A DNA stretch of 64,000 bases from Gemmatimonadales bacterium (GTDB lineage Bacteria; Gemmatimonadota; Gemmatimonadetes; Gemmatimonadales; GWC2-71-9): positions 62,001 to 126,000 of the forward strand of contig JAHBVU010000009.1 in NCBI GenBank assembly GCA_019637315.1, read 5' to 3'. Below, one piece after another: positions 1-11,253 of this stretch. Below the pieces are notes generated by a model that saw only the letters and a list, made by a program, of their open reading frames with translations, was not told the DNA's origin and searched no databases. How positions within the stretch are numbered: the stretch's first letter is position 1; each line of letters begins with the position of its first letter. A program made the translations under genes and the position numbers.

Positions 1-2611
1 CATGACCTGCGCAGCAAGACTTGCCAGCTGAACGCCCGTGGTCTTGGAGACGAAGGGTATCGTCCGCGAGGCCCGCGGGTTGACTTCCAGCACGTAGACG
101 CGGTCGCCCTTGATGGCGTACTGCACGTTCATCAGCCCAACCACCCCCAGCTTGAGGGCAAACTGACGGGAGTACTCGCGCATCTGCTCGACCTGCGCCT
201 CGGTAATCAGATACGGCGGCATCACACATGCCGAGTCGCCGGAGTGGACCCCGGCATCCTCGATGTGCTGCATCACGCCGCCGATGATGCACCGCTGCCC
301 GTCGGACAAGGCATCGACGTCTGCCTCGAAGGCATCTTCCAGGAACTTGTCGATCAGCACCGGATGCCCCGGCGCCACCCGAATCGCCGCCGCAAAGAAC
401 TCCTCGAGCGATTGCGGATCATAGACGACCTGCATGGCCCGCCCACCCAGCACGTACGACGGACGCAGCAGGACCGGATACCCGACCCGCTCCGCTTCGA
501 TCAGCGCCTGGTCGAGCGAGAGAGCCGTCCCGTTCGGGGGCTGCTCCACCCCGAGTTCCCGCGCCAGCGCCTCGAAACGGCCGCGGTCCTCCGCCGCGTC
601 GATCGCCTCCGGAGAGGTCCCCAGAATCGGAACGTTCTCAGCTTCGAGCCCGCGCGCCAGCCTGAGCGGCGTCTGTCCGCCGAACTGAACCACCACACCG
701 AGCGGCTGCTCGAGGTGCACGATCTCGAGCACGTCTTCGAGCGTCAGCGGCTCGAAGTAGAGCGCATCCGACATGTCGAAGTCGGTCGAGACTGTTTCCG
801 GGTTCGAGTTGACCATCACCGTCCGATAGCCCAGCTGCCGCAGCGCCATGACCGCGCGAACGCAGCAATAGTCGAACTCGACCCCCTGCCCGATCCGGTT
901 GGGACCGCTGCCCAGGATGATGATGGTTTTGTCGCCGACGGCGCCCGCCTCGGTCTCCTCGTCATAGCACGAGTAGAGATAGGGCGTGGCCGACGGAAAC
1001 TCACCTGCGCAGGTATCGACCATCTTGTAGACGGGCCTGACCCCCAGCGCCCAGCGGCGGTGGCGCATCTCGGTTTCGGACAGGCCGACCAGATCGGCCA
1101 GCTGACGATCGGAAAAGCCCATCCGTTTCATCCGCCGCACCAGGGCGCGGGCAGCCGGATCGGAGCCGCTCACCCCAGGCCACTCCGCGGCAAAACGCTG
1201 CTCCGCCTCGACCAGCTCACGGAACTGGTTGAGGAACCAGGGATCCATCCGCGAACACTCGGCAATCGTTTCCACCGACTCGCCCGTCAGGAACGCATGC
1301 TTGATCTGGAAGAAGCGCTCGGGCGTCGGCTTGCGCAGACCGGCCAGAATCGACTCACGACTGAGGTCGGCGAGCCGATCATCGGCCAGGGTCTCGCCGA
1401 TGACCCAGCCTGACCGCCCGATCTCGAGGCCGCGGAAACCCTTCTGGAATGCCTCCTTGAAAGTGCGGCCGATCGCCATGACCTCGCCCACCGACTTCAT
1501 CTGCGTCGTGAGCCCGGGGTCCGCCGCCGGGAACTTCTCGAACGCAAACCGCGGAATCTTGACGACCACGTAGTCGAGCACCGGCTCGAAGCTCGCCGGG
1601 GTCGTCTTGGTGATGTCGTTCGGCAGTTCATCGAGGGTATAGCCGACAGCCACCTTCGCACCGATCCGGGCAATCGGAAATCCGGTTGCCTTCGAAGCCA
1701 GCGCCGAGCTCCGGGACACCCGCGGGTTCATCTCGATCACCAGCTGCTCGCCGGTCGCCGGATCGACGGCAAACTGGACGTTGCAGCCGCCCGCCTCGAC
1801 CCCGATTTCCCGGATGATGGCGCAGGCAGCATCGCGCATCACCTGGTACTCGCGATCCGAGAGCGTCATCGCTGGCGCCACCGTCACCGAGTCGCCCGTA
1901 TGCACACCCATCGGATCGATATTCTCGATCGAGCAGACGATCACCACGTTATCGGCGCCGTCACGCATCACTTCGAGCTCGTACTCCTTCCAGCCGATGA
2001 TGCTGCGCTCGACCAGCACCGACCCGACCGGGGAGGCCTCGAGGCCCCGTTTGAGCATGACTTCGAACTCTTCGCGGTTGTAGGCAATTCCGCCGCCGGT
2101 ACCGCCCAGCGTAAATGAGGGACGGAGAATCGCCGGAAAGCCGGTTCGCTCGACCGAGGCAAGGCCGTCTTCAACCGTCTGAACCGTCATGCCCTCAGGC
2201 GTCGCCAGGCCGATCCGACGCATCGCCTTGGCAAACTCATCCCGGTCCTCCGCCACCCGGATCGCGCGCTCGTTGGCGCCGATCAGCTCGACACCGTACT
2301 TGGTGAGCACCCCAGAGCGGTACAGCTCCATTGCCACGTTGAGGCCGGTCTGTCCGCCCATGGTGGGCAGCAGCGCGTCGGGACGCTCCCGCGCGATGAT
2401 CTTCTCGACCCACTCGGGAGTGACCGGTTCGATGTAGGTCCGATCCGCCACCTCCGGATCGGTCATAATCGTCGCGGGGTTCGAGTTGACCAGGATGACC
2501 CGGTATCCCTCTTCCTTGAGCGCGCGCGCCGCCTGCGTGCCGGAGTAGTCGAACTCGGCACCCTGCCCGATCACGATGGGGCCGGAGCCGATCAGGAGCA
2601 CCGATGAGATG

Positions 2612-2628
<17 letters not shown>
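1..2628 (-). CDS. carB: carbamoyl-phosphate synthase large subunit (3' end outside window)
   Basis: CarB makes carbamoyl phosphate from bicarbonate, ammonia (delivered by CarA) and two ATP, for arginine and pyrimidine synthesis. The start is ATG at 2628, giving [20 protein letters not shown], a typical CarB N-terminus with the GSGPI(V)IGQ nucleotide-site motif. 876 codons are visible of the usual 1,060-1,080. The last visible residues ([16 protein letters not shown]) are the conserved end of the second synthetase half, so both ATP-grasp halves are present and the MGS-like allosteric domain lies outside the window. The start overlaps the end of the rmd-like gene by 17 bases, so it is probably co-transcribed with gmd/rmd. 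Confidence 0.95.
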
Positions 2629-4596
<1,968 letters not shown>

Positions 4597-4619
4597 TTAA
4601 CTAGCGGAGAACGATCGCC

Positions 4620-4835
4620 ATGGCACGGATTTGCACTGTCTGCGGCAAGGGACCAGCAACCGGCAATCATGTGAGCCACGCCAATAATCGGCGTAAACGG
4701 CGCTGGATGCCGAACCTTCAGACCGTCCGTGTGCTGGTGGACGGTGAGCCGAAGCGCGTCAAAGTGTGCACCGGCTGCATCCGCAGCAACAAGGTGCACC
4801 GGGCTCCTGTCAAGCAGGCCGCGGCCGTCGCCTGA
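4620..4835 (+). CDS. rpmB: 50S ribosomal protein L28
   Basis: 71 residues starting [20 protein letters not shown], the standard bL28 N-terminus, then the [13 protein letters not shown]-like core (here [17 protein letters not shown]). Two CxxC-type pairs (CTVC near the start and CTGC around residue 52) suggest a zinc-binding form. The GGAG at 4606-4609 supports the ATG at 4620. It stands alone as a monocistronic unit, convergent with the rplQ end of the alpha operon. The hairpin after it probably stops transcription on both strands. Confidence 0.97.
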   Translation: MARICTVCGKGPATGNHVSHANNRRKRRWMPNLQTVRVLVDGEPKRVKVCTGCIRSNKVHRAPVKQAAAVA

Positions 4836-4901
4836 CCCAGGGCTGGCCGGTACGAGGGCGGTTCGCCCGCTCGCACCGGCCTTTGCATTACCAACCGACC
4901 G

Positions 4902-4928
4902 AAAAAAAGGGGACCCGAAGGTCCCCTT
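4902..4928 (-). terminator. intrinsic terminator of the rpmJ-rplQ operon
   Basis: A perfect 9-bp stem (4907-4915 with 4920-4928) closes a four-base loop. On the minus strand the loop is the very stable C(UUCG)G tetraloop, followed by seven U residues (4908-4902). This is a textbook Rho-independent terminator about 30 bases after the rplQ stop. On the plus strand the same hairpin is followed by TTCTTC, so it may also stop rpmB transcription. Confidence 0.85.
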
Positions 4929-4957
4929 CTTCACGTCTACGGCGGACGTCAACGCCG

Positions 4958-5314
4958 TCACTCCGTCACCAACTCGATCCGCGCCGTGTCGGCACCATCA
5001 CCGACCCGATGACCGAGCTTGAGGATCCGAGTGTAACCGCCGGGCCGAGCTGCGAAGCGCGGACCAATCTCGCTGAACAACCGCTTGAGCACGGCGCGGT
5101 CCTGAATCTTCCGCTCGGCCAGCCGAAGCGCATGGAGGTCGCCCCGCCGTGCGAGCGTGATCAGGCGCTCGGCATACGGCCGCAACTCTTTGGCCTTGGC
5201 AACCGTGGTGTCGATCGCATCATGCCGGAAGAGGCTGATGGCCATATTGCGGAGCAAGGCTTTCCGGTGCTCCGAAGTACGGGAGAGCTGTCTCCCCTTA
5301 GAACGATGTCGCAT
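4958..5314 (-). CDS. rplQ: 50S ribosomal protein L17
   Basis: 118 residues beginning MRHRSKGRQLSRTSEHRKAL, the conserved bL17 N-terminus, with the LLRNMAISLFRHDAIDTTVAKAK-like segment next (here after RKALLRN). It builds part of the large subunit near the exit tunnel. It is the last gene of the rpmJ-rpsM-rpsK-rpoA-rplQ unit, three bases downstream of rpoA, and is followed by a strong terminator. Length and sequence are ordinary. Confidence 0.97.
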   Translation of the reverse strand: MRHRSKGRQLSRTSEHRKALLRNMAISLFRHDAIDTTVAKAKELRPYAERLITLARRGDLHALRLAERKIQDRAVLKRLFSEIGPRFAARPGGYTRILKLGHRVGDGADTARIELVTE

Positions 5315-5317
5315 CTA

Positions 5318-6361
5318 TCAACTCCCGTTGGCGGCGCCCATCGTCGGGGCCACCCCACTCTTGACGACCCGGAGGTCGCCGTCGACTTCCTCGAAACTCA
5401 TCCCGAACTTGAGGCCTTCGCGCAGCAGGAGGTCGCCGATCTCTGCCACGGCCTTTTCCCCGACGTTCTTGACGTCGAGCAATTCCTTCTCGGAGTACTC
5501 GACCAGATCCTTGAGGGTCCGGATGTTCGAGTTCTTGAGCGAATTGAGGGTGCGGACCGTCAGGCCGAAATCGTCGATCAGCCGGCCCAGCTGCGCCGCG
5601 AGTCCGCCGAGCACCACAGCCGTCTCGGCCGCATAGCTGCGTGCGGCCGGAACCTTGCCGAACTCGACGAAGTGCCGGAAATGCTCCTGCGCCAAAGCGG
5701 CTGCGTAGGCAATCGCATCTTCCGGCGTGATGGTGCCGTCGGTCTCGACCATGACCGCCAGCCGATCGTAGTCGGTCCGCTGACCGACACGGGTTTCGCT
5801 GACGGTAAAGTTGGCCCGACGGACCGGATTGTAGATCGCGTCGATGCGCACCAAATCCACCGGGAAGGACCGGTCGGACGGATGCAACTCCGATTCGACG
5901 TACCCGCGCCCCTTGTTCACGTAGAGGTCGCAGCTGATCTCGCGATCATCCTGGATGGTAAAGAGCAAGTGGTCGGGATTGAGGATCCGCGTGTTGGCGT
6001 TCGGCTGAATGTCCCGAGCGTACACCGGTCCCTTGCCCTCGCGACGAATCCGGAGAATCGCCTCGTCGGTATCCTCGTCGAGCACCAGCGTCAGCGCCTT
6101 CAAGCGCTGCACGATCTGATGCACGTCTTCCAGAACTCCCTGCACCGTCTGGTGCTCGTGGACGACACCTTCGAGGCGGAAGCCCCAGACGGCCGACCCA
6201 CGCAGCGACGACAGTAACATCCGCCGGAGCGCATTGCCCAGCGTATGGCCGAAACCCCGCTCCAGCGGCTGGAGCCGGAACTCGGCAACATTCGGGTTGT
6301 CCTCCCGGCGGGTCATTTCGACCACATGGGGCCGGACCAAACCGGTCAAATCAATCGACAT
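5318..6361 (-). CDS. rpoA: DNA-directed RNA polymerase subunit alpha
   Basis: 347 residues. The N-terminal domain (about 1-230) holds LERGFGHTLGNALRRMLLSS, the signature used for alpha dimerisation and beta/beta' assembly. The C-terminal domain (about 265-320) has helix-hairpin-helix motifs, including TVRTLNSLKNSNIRTLKDL and NVGEKAVAEIGDLL, that contact UP elements and activators. It lies between rpsK and rplQ. In the Escherichia coli arrangement rpsD sits between rpsK and rpoA; here the gap is only 48 bases and has no rpsD. Confidence 0.98.
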   Translation of the reverse strand: MSIDLTGLVRPHVVEMTRREDNPNVAEFRLQPLERGFGHTLGNALRRMLLSSLRGSAVWGFRLEGVVHEHQTVQGVLEDVHQIVQRLKALTLVLDEDTDEAILRIRREGKGPVYARDIQPNANTRILNPDHLLFTIQDDREISCDLYVNKGRGYVESELHPSDRSFPVDLVRIDAIYNPVRRANFTVSETRVGQRTDYDRLAVMVETDGTITPEDAIAYAAALAQEHFRHFVEFGKVPAARSYAAETAVVLGGLAAQLGRLIDDFGLTVRTLNSLKNSNIRTLKDLVEYSEKELLDVKNVGEKAVAEIGDLLLREGLKFGMSFEEVDGDLRVVKSGVAPTMGAANGS

Positions 6362-6409
6362 ATACCTTACCCCCTACCTTCGAGGAGCAGTGGCAACCAG
6401 GCAGCTGCG

Positions 6410-6874
6410 TTAGACCCGGCGCTTCTTCGGCGGACGGCAGCCGTTGTGCGGAATCGGCGTCACGTCCTTGATCGACACGACCCGGAGGCCAGCCGACGCC
6501 AACGCCTGTACCGCAGACTCACGCCCGCTTCCGGGACCCTGCACCAGCACGTGCACGCGCCGCACCCCAAGGTTCATGGCGTCACGGCCAACCGCCTCGG
6601 CAGCCACCGTGGCGGCAAACGGCGTGGACTTCTTGGAGCCCTTGAACCCCGCCTTGCCCGCAGTACCCCACGCGACCGTGTTGCCGCGCGAGTCGGTGAT
6701 CGTGATGATGGTGTTATTGAACGTGGCAGAGACGTGGGCAACGCCCTCGGCCTCGACCACTTTCTTGCCGCGCTTGCCACCCTTGGCGACAGGCGCAACC
6801 TGCTTCTCGGCCGCCTTCTCGGCAGCGGGCGCCGCGGTCTCTGCCGCAGCCGTCGGAGTCTCGGGAGCTGTCAT
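6410..6874 (-). CDS. rpsK: 30S ribosomal protein S11 with N-terminal Ala/Glu/Pro extension
   Basis: The S11 core ([20 protein letters not shown] onward, ending CRPPKKRRV) is complete, including the GPGSGRE and [15 protein letters not shown] signatures. The protein is 154 residues instead of about 129. The extra residues form a low-complexity segment ([20 protein letters not shown], then a KGGKRGKK basic patch). ATG at 6874 is four bases past the rpsM stop, and no internal ATG precedes the core, so the extension is probably translated. Confidence 0.95.
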   Translation of the reverse strand: MTAPETPTAAAETAAPAAEKAAEKQVAPVAKGGKRGKKVVEAEGVAHVSATFNNTIITITDSRGNTVAWGTAGKAGFKGSKKSTPFAATVAAEAVGRDAMNLGVRRVHVLVQGPGSGRESAVQALASAGLRVVSIKDVTPIPHNGCRPPKKRRV

Positions 6875-6877
6875 AGC

Positions 6878-7258
6878 TTACTTCTTCGTCGCCTTCTTCT
6901 TACCTGCGATGGCCCGACGCGGTCCCTTCTTGGTCCGCGCATTGGTATGCGTCCGCTGGCCGCGAAGCGGCAAGCCCCGGCGATGACGAGTGCCACGGTA
7001 GCTGCCCACGTCCATCAACCGCTTGATGTTCATGGCGATTTCGGTCCGCAGCGAACCTTCCACACGGACCGAGCGCTCGATCATCTGGCGAAGGCGGGCC
7101 ACTTCGGCGTCCGAGAGATCACGGACCCGCGTGTCCGGACTGATGCCCGTTTCGCCAATCAGTCGCTGACTGGTGGGAAGCCCGATCCCAAAGATGTAGG
7201 TCAGCGCCGTTTCCACCCGCTTGTCACGCGGCAGGTCGACGCCAGCAATACGTGCCAT
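6878..7258 (-). CDS. rpsM: 30S ribosomal protein S13
   Basis: 126 residues from ATG 7258, reading [20 protein letters not shown], the universal S13 start. An upstream in-frame start at 7300 would add 14 residues but would run through rpmJ, so it is rejected. The helix-two-turn-helix segment and the C-terminal [20 protein letters not shown] signature are present, followed by a lysine-rich tail (KKKATKK). It follows rpmJ by two bases. Confidence 0.97.
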   Translation of the reverse strand: MARIAGVDLPRDKRVETALTYIFGIGLPTSQRLIGETGISPDTRVRDLSDAEVARLRQMIERSVRVEGSLRTEIAMNIKRLMDVGSYRGTRHRRGLPLRGQRTHTNARTKKGPRRAIAGKKKATKK

Positions 7259-7260
7259 GA

Positions 7261-7377
7261 TTATCCCTGCCGCTGCTTGTGCTTGGGGTTGCGCTTGCAC
7301 ATGATCCGGATCACGCCCCGGCGGCGAACCACCTTGCAGTGCTCGCAGATTGGCTTGACACTCGAACGTACCTTCAT
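7261..7377 (-). CDS. rpmJ: 50S ribosomal protein L36
   Basis: A 38-residue protein, [20 protein letters not shown] through [12 protein letters not shown]. It has the four zinc ligands of the C-type L36 (C11, C14, C27 and H32 by my count). ATG at 7377 is preceded by GAGAGGGAAG. It is the first gene of the alpha-type operon and is headed by its own promoter. infA and the spc genes, which precede rpmJ in many genomes, are not adjacent. Confidence 0.95.
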   Translation of the reverse strand: MKVRSSVKPICEHCKVVRRRGVIRIMCKRNPKHKQRQG

Positions 7378-7400
7378 CTTCCCTCTCAAAACGCCGGTTT

Positions 7401-7426
7401 CTGGGTAGCTTGTAAAGCTATCCCAG
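7401..7426. promoter_or_regulatory. inverted repeat over the rpmJ promoter -7 element
   Basis: The 26 bases 7401-7426 form an almost perfect palindrome: CTGGGTAGCTT, spacer GTA, then AAGCTATCCCAG. There is one extra base in the right arm. It covers the -7 element and the predicted start. A related palindrome covers the E1alpha promoter near 27755-27780. It could be an operator or an initial-transcript hairpin; function unknown. Confidence 0.4.
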
Positions 7427-7443
7427 GGCATGAGTTATCGCAA
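7413..7443 (-). promoter_or_regulatory. promoter of the rpmJ-rplQ operon (TTG-N20-TAGCTTTA)
   Basis: On the minus strand TTG (7443-7441) is followed after 20 bases by TAGCTTTA (7420-7413), the same architecture as the rpmB, tRNA-Leu and rpmE promoters. The predicted start lies near 7407, leaving a leader of about 30 bases with a good Shine-Dalgarno before rpmJ. Confidence 0.55.
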
Positions 7444-7457
7444 GGTTTAGGGAAACG

Positions 7458-7883
7458 CTACGGAACCGGCGCCAGCGGGGCGATCCAGACCTCGGTAACC
7501 TGCCAGGAATTTTCCTCCCACCGGGCGCTGATCAGGATCCGATGGGTCTGCATTTCCGCCGTGCCGCGGACCCGGAACCGGCGGCGGAGTTCCAGGTAGC
7601 CGTGCCCCTGCTCCACCACCGCGGCACCCACGCCGACGATTTCCACATCATCGGTCCGACGCCCGAGCCCATGCAAGGCCGCCGAGGCAACCGCCCCCCG
7701 CACCAGGCCCCCCGCCGCCCGATCGGGCAGCTTGAGCCTGACCGCCCGGCGACTATTGATCAGCTCGTCGAAATCCCGACGCTCGAAGGCCGCCCGGGCC
7801 GTTTCCATCAGGTGGCCCAGGTCCGAAGGCTGCCCGCCACCACCGCCCAGCAGCCCCAGCAGCACGACAAGTAGCCAGGTCAC
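7458..7883 (-). CDS. small putative exported protein, unknown function
   Basis: About 141 residues from GTG 7883, which overlaps the pyrF stop as GTGA; a longer frame reaching 7910 would sit inside pyrF. The N-terminus (MTWLLVVLLGLLGGGGG) is a hydrophobic signal or membrane anchor without a lipobox Cys. The rest is a small mixed alpha/beta domain with a FERRDFDELINSRRAVRLKL segment and a C-terminal strand pattern ending in WQVTEVWIAPL. I do not recognise the family. It is the last gene of the smpB-amidase-pyrD-pyrF run. Confidence 0.65.
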   Translation of the reverse strand: MTWLLVVLLGLLGGGGGQPSDLGHLMETARAAFERRDFDELINSRRAVRLKLPDRAAGGLVRGAVASAALHGLGRRTDDVEIVGVGAAVVEQGHGYLELRRRFRVRGTAEMQTHRILISARWEENSWQVTEVWIAPLAPVP

Positions 7884-8557
7884 GCCAGTTCCCCTACGAG
7901 ATTCCTCCACGCCGCCCCCGGGTCAGCGGCCCGCAGCACCGGCCGGCCAACGACCAGATGGGTGCTTCCCGCCCGAACGGCCTCACCGACCGTGGCAACC
8001 CGCGCCTGATCGTCCCGCGGATCCGCCGCGCTCCGGATGCCGGGCGTTACCAGGATAGCCCCGGCACCCAGAATCCCTGCAGCACGAGTCACCTCCGCCG
8101 GCGACGACACCACCCCGTCGACCCCGGCCCGCCTGGCGCTCGTCACGAGCCGAGCCACCTCGTCCTCCACCACGATCGGGCGACCCAGCACCTCCCCAAA
8201 CGACGCCCGATCGTGCGACGTCAGCACCGTGACGCCAACCACCGCGAGGCCAGCCCCTGCCTCCTCTTTGGCCGCGGCCATCATGGCCTCACCACCGAGG
8301 GTGTGCACGGTCACCATGTCCACGCCGAGTCGGCGAGCCTGCCGAACCGCGCCACGAACCGTGTTCGGGATGTCATGCCATTTGAGATCGAGAAAGACGC
8401 GATGACCTCGCGCTTTGACAGTCCGGACCAGCGTTGGCCCCTCGCTGGTAAAGAGCACCGAGCCGAGCTTGACCCAGGCGGTTTCGGGCAGCCGCTCGAG
8501 CAGAGCCAGCGCCGCAGCACCCTCATCGAGATCGAGCGCGAGAATCAGTTCCGCCAC
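7880..8557 (-). CDS. pyrF: orotidine 5'-phosphate decarboxylase
   Basis: Catalyses OMP to UMP, the last step of pyrimidine synthesis. The 225 residues start at GTG 8557 (MAELILALDLDEGAAAL). The catalytic DxKxxDI motif is present as LDLKWHDIPNT, and the phosphate-binding loop near the C-terminus is LVTPGIRSA followed by LVVGRPVLRA. It lies 24 bases after pyrD on the same strand, so two consecutive UMP pathway genes are co-transcribed here, and carB is elsewhere in the window. Confidence 0.95.
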   Translation of the reverse strand: MAELILALDLDEGAAALALLERLPETAWVKLGSVLFTSEGPTLVRTVKARGHRVFLDLKWHDIPNTVRGAVRQARRLGVDMVTVHTLGGEAMMAAAKEEAGAGLAVVGVTVLTSHDRASFGEVLGRPIVVEDEVARLVTSARRAGVDGVVSSPAEVTRAAGILGAGAILVTPGIRSAADPRDDQARVATVGEAVRAGSTHLVVGRPVLRAADPGAAWRNLVGELA

Positions 8558-8581
8558 GAGATCCGCCTAGGTGAAGTGAGG

Positions 8582-9466
8582 TTAGGCCGCCCGCGGCCGG
8601 TGCCAGGAGCGGGCCAGTCGCTCCGGTAGTCGGGGGTCGGCGAGCGCCGCAGTGCCCACGCCCACCAGATTGGCTCCTGCTCCAAGATATTGATGAACAT
8701 GCTCGACCGTCCGGACGCCACCCAGGCCGATGATCGGCGTCTCCGGGAGTCGGCGGCGAACCCGGCTCACCGCCAGGAGCCCGATCGGCAGCAGAGCCGG
8801 CCCGCTGACACCGCCGTTGCCGTTGCCGAGCCGCGGATGACCGCCCTCATAGATCAGACCGGGCATGGTATTGACGAGCGTGATTCCGTCGGCGCCGGCG
8901 TCGACCGCGGCCGCCGCCATCCCGGGAATATCAGGCAGCGCTGGCGACAGCTTCGCAAGCAGTGGGCGCCTCGTCACGGCACGGCAGCCGGCAACGATCC
9001 GGCTGACCGCCGCAGGATCAGCCCCGAACTCGATCCCGCCTGCGGAGGTGTTCGGACACGACAAGTTGAGCTCGTAGCCTGCCATCCCGCCAAGCGAATC
9101 GAGTCCAGCCACCACGCGGGCATACTCGTCTTCGGTAAAGCCCACCACGTTGACGAAGAACCGGGCCCGCTCGAGGTTCCGGATCAGCCAGGGCAGCTCC
9201 GCATCCGCCACCTGGGCCAGCCCCGGATTGGCGAGCCCGATCGAATTGATCATCCCGCCGGGAAACTCACCGACCCGGGGAGACCGGTTGCCGGCGCGCG
9301 GGTCGACAGAAACCGCCTTGGAAACGATTCCGCCCAATGACTCGAGATCGATCGTCTCCGCCAGTTCGCGACCGAAACCCGCTGTGCCTGCAGCGAGAAT
9401 GATGGGATTTTGAAAGGTAGTGCCGAAGAGGGCAATCGACTCGACGGCGGCGCCCGCGATCGTCAC
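8582..9466 (-). CDS. pyrD: dihydroorotate dehydrogenase, class 1
   Basis: Oxidises dihydroorotate to orotate with FMN. The 294 residues start at GTG 9466, overlapping the amidase stop (GTGA). The catalytic base is Cys in NLSCPNT, which marks class 1 soluble enzymes, not the Ser of membrane class 2. FMN-binding segments NTMPGLIYEGG and GLGGVRTVEH are present. Class 1B enzymes normally pair with PyrK for NAD+ reduction. No pyrK is adjacent, so the electron acceptor is open. Confidence 0.92.
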   Translation of the reverse strand: MTIAGAAVESIALFGTTFQNPIILAAGTAGFGRELAETIDLESLGGIVSKAVSVDPRAGNRSPRVGEFPGGMINSIGLANPGLAQVADAELPWLIRNLERARFFVNVVGFTEDEYARVVAGLDSLGGMAGYELNLSCPNTSAGGIEFGADPAAVSRIVAGCRAVTRRPLLAKLSPALPDIPGMAAAAVDAGADGITLVNTMPGLIYEGGHPRLGNGNGGVSGPALLPIGLLAVSRVRRRLPETPIIGLGGVRTVEHVHQYLGAGANLVGVGTAALADPRLPERLARSWHRPRAA

Positions 9467-10755
9467 TCCCGTGCGCCCGAGCTGCCGACGGCCACCGAGC
9501 CAACCCGCCGTTGATACTCGAGGAGATACGCCACCACCGCGTCCGCAATCGACTGAGCGAGGTTTCGTTGTCCGACCCTCGTCGTCATCAGTCGGGCGTC
9601 CTCCCGGTTGGTGCTGAACCCGAGTTCGACCAGCACCGCCGGTCGGCGCGCCGTCGTCAGCACCATCAGCCCCGCCTGCTTGACGCCGCGATTCGGCCCG
9701 TCATGCACCTCGGCCAGATGGGATTGCATCAACTCGGCGAGACGGGCGGATTCCCGCAGATGCTCGTTGAGCTGAAGGTCTTTCAGAATAAAGTCGAGCC
9801 CGCCGATCGACGGACCATCGCTGGATGTCTCGAACCGAACCGCCTCGTTTTCCATCCGAGCCACCCGGGCCGCATCTTCGGTCTTGGCATCGGCGAGGTA
9901 GAAGGTTTCGAAGCCGCGGGCGTTCTGGTAGCCCGGACGTCGAGGCAGCGAGTTGACGTGCAAGCTGACGAACAGGTTGCACCGATCAGAGCAGTATGCG
10001 CCCCGATGCCGGAGATCGATCAGCGTATCGGTGGTCCGCGTCATGATGACGCCGACTCCGCGCTTCTGCAGCTCCTCCCGAAGCAGCAGACCGACCTGGA
10101 GGACGACGTCCTTTTCCTTGAGACCGCGCGGGAAAAAGAGGCCCGGGTTGCCCGGATCCACGCCGCCGTGCCCCGGATCGATCGCAACGACCTGACCCCG
10201 CAGCAAACCATTCGGCAGGTAGCGTGCGTCACCGCCGGCAGAAACGGCCGCCGTCGCGGGCGTCGAAGATGGCGTCGGCACCGGCGGGGACGACCCGCGC
10301 ACCGGCGCACTCCGCTGTGCCACCGCTGGCGGAGTCGCAAGGTCTTCGAGGCGCGCGGCCCCGGCGGTGTACCGATAGCGCGTCTTGAGCTCAGCTGGAA
10401 GGACGTGGGTCACGAAGTGTATCGGCAGGAAGAGCGTGTCGCGCCGCACGACGGCGGTTCCGACCAAGGGCTTCACCACCGGCCCGACCGTGTAGTATGG
10501 CGCACCGATGAGCAACCGAAACGGTTGCCTGCCGACTTCGACTTCAGCCCAGGCGCCGGAAACCCGCACCTTGCCGTCGAGCCAGGCAATTAGTGAATTC
10601 GCCGCGACGACCGGACCGGCGGCCGGATCCGACCGGACCGAGATCTTGGCTTCGCCCCGGGCGGTAGCCACGATCAACGCCATCGGCGCTGCCGGCCCCG
10701 ACGGCGCAACGGCAAGCCCGGTGGCGGCCAGCCAAACCAGCGCCCCGAGTGTCAT
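9463..10755 (-). CDS. N-acetylmuramoyl-L-alanine amidase (Amidase_3) with N-terminal accessory domain
   Basis: Cleaves the amide between MurNAc and the peptide stem. The 430 residues start with a short signal peptide (MTLGALVWLAATGLAVA). An N-terminal beta-rich domain (about 35-135) contains LIVATARGEAKISV and FLPIHFV, resembling copper-amine-oxidase-like stalk domains. A Pro/Ser/Ala linker follows, then the zinc amidase domain (about 190-420) with AIDPGHGGVDPG, SLHVNS and a VELGFSTNREDA end. It overlaps smpB by ATGA. It is probably periplasmic and acts in cell separation. Confidence 0.88.
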   Translation of the reverse strand: MTLGALVWLAATGLAVAPSGPAAPMALIVATARGEAKISVRSDPAAGPVVAANSLIAWLDGKVRVSGAWAEVEVGRQPFRLLIGAPYYTVGPVVKPLVGTAVVRRDTLFLPIHFVTHVLPAELKTRYRYTAGAARLEDLATPPAVAQRSAPVRGSSPPVPTPSSTPATAAVSAGGDARYLPNGLLRGQVVAIDPGHGGVDPGNPGLFFPRGLKEKDVVLQVGLLLREELQKRGVGVIMTRTTDTLIDLRHRGAYCSDRCNLFVSLHVNSLPRRPGYQNARGFETFYLADAKTEDAARVARMENEAVRFETSSDGPSIGGLDFILKDLQLNEHLRESARLAELMQSHLAEVHDGPNRGVKQAGLMVLTTARRPAVLVELGFSTNREDARLMTTRVGQRNLAQSIADAVVAYLLEYQRRVGSVAVGSSGARE

Positions 10756-11237
10756 TCCCGCCCTTTGTAGCCGCGCGCCATCTCGCGATCGGCAATGCGG
10801 CGCTTCAGGTCTTCCCGACGATCGTGCACTTTCTTCCCCTTACCTAGCGCTAGCGCCACCTTGGCGCGGCCCCCCGAGAAATACAACTCGAGCGGCACCA
10901 GGGTACAGCCTTTCTGTTCAGTCGCCCCGATCAAACGCTCGATCTCGTGACGGTGCATCAGCAGCTTCCTGGTCCGAACCGGCACGTGGTTGTACCGGTT
11001 GCCCTGCTCGTACGGTGTGATGTGCATGCCCTCAAGCCACACCTCGCCGTTTCGGACCACCCCGAAGGCCTCCTTGATCGAGGCCTTGCCCTGCCGGAGG
11101 CTCTTGACCTCGGTCCCGGACAGCACGATACCCGCCTCGTGCGTTTCCAGGATGTGATAGTCGTGTGTGGCCCGCGGATTCCGTGCCACCGAGAGCCGCC
11201 CCTCCGCCTGCTTTGCTGCCGTGGCACCCTTGGCCAT
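10752..11237 (-). CDS. smpB: SsrA-binding protein (tmRNA-binding)
   Basis: 161 residues. The conserved core is AKGATAAKQAEGRLSVARNP, then DYHILETHEAGIVLSGTEVK, with the C-terminal helix KVHDRREDLKRRIADREMAR required for ribosome rescue. SmpB carries tmRNA to stalled ribosomes. No tmRNA gene was seen in the window. The start ATG 11237 has AGGAGAGAGG upstream. It heads the smpB-amidase-pyrD-pyrF unit and is divergent from tRNA-Leu. Confidence 0.96.
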   Translation of the reverse strand: MAKGATAAKQAEGRLSVARNPRATHDYHILETHEAGIVLSGTEVKSLRQGKASIKEAFGVVRNGEVWLEGMHITPYEQGNRYNHVPVRTRKLLMHRHEIERLIGATEQKGCTLVPLELYFSGGRAKVALALGKGKKVHDRREDLKRRIADREMARGYKGRE

Positions 11238-11253
11238 AAACCTCTCTCCTGTT

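Noticed and set aside
244-1413. 389-codon plus-strand frame opposite carB
   Set aside because: carB is unambiguous on the minus strand; the antisense frame is compositional.
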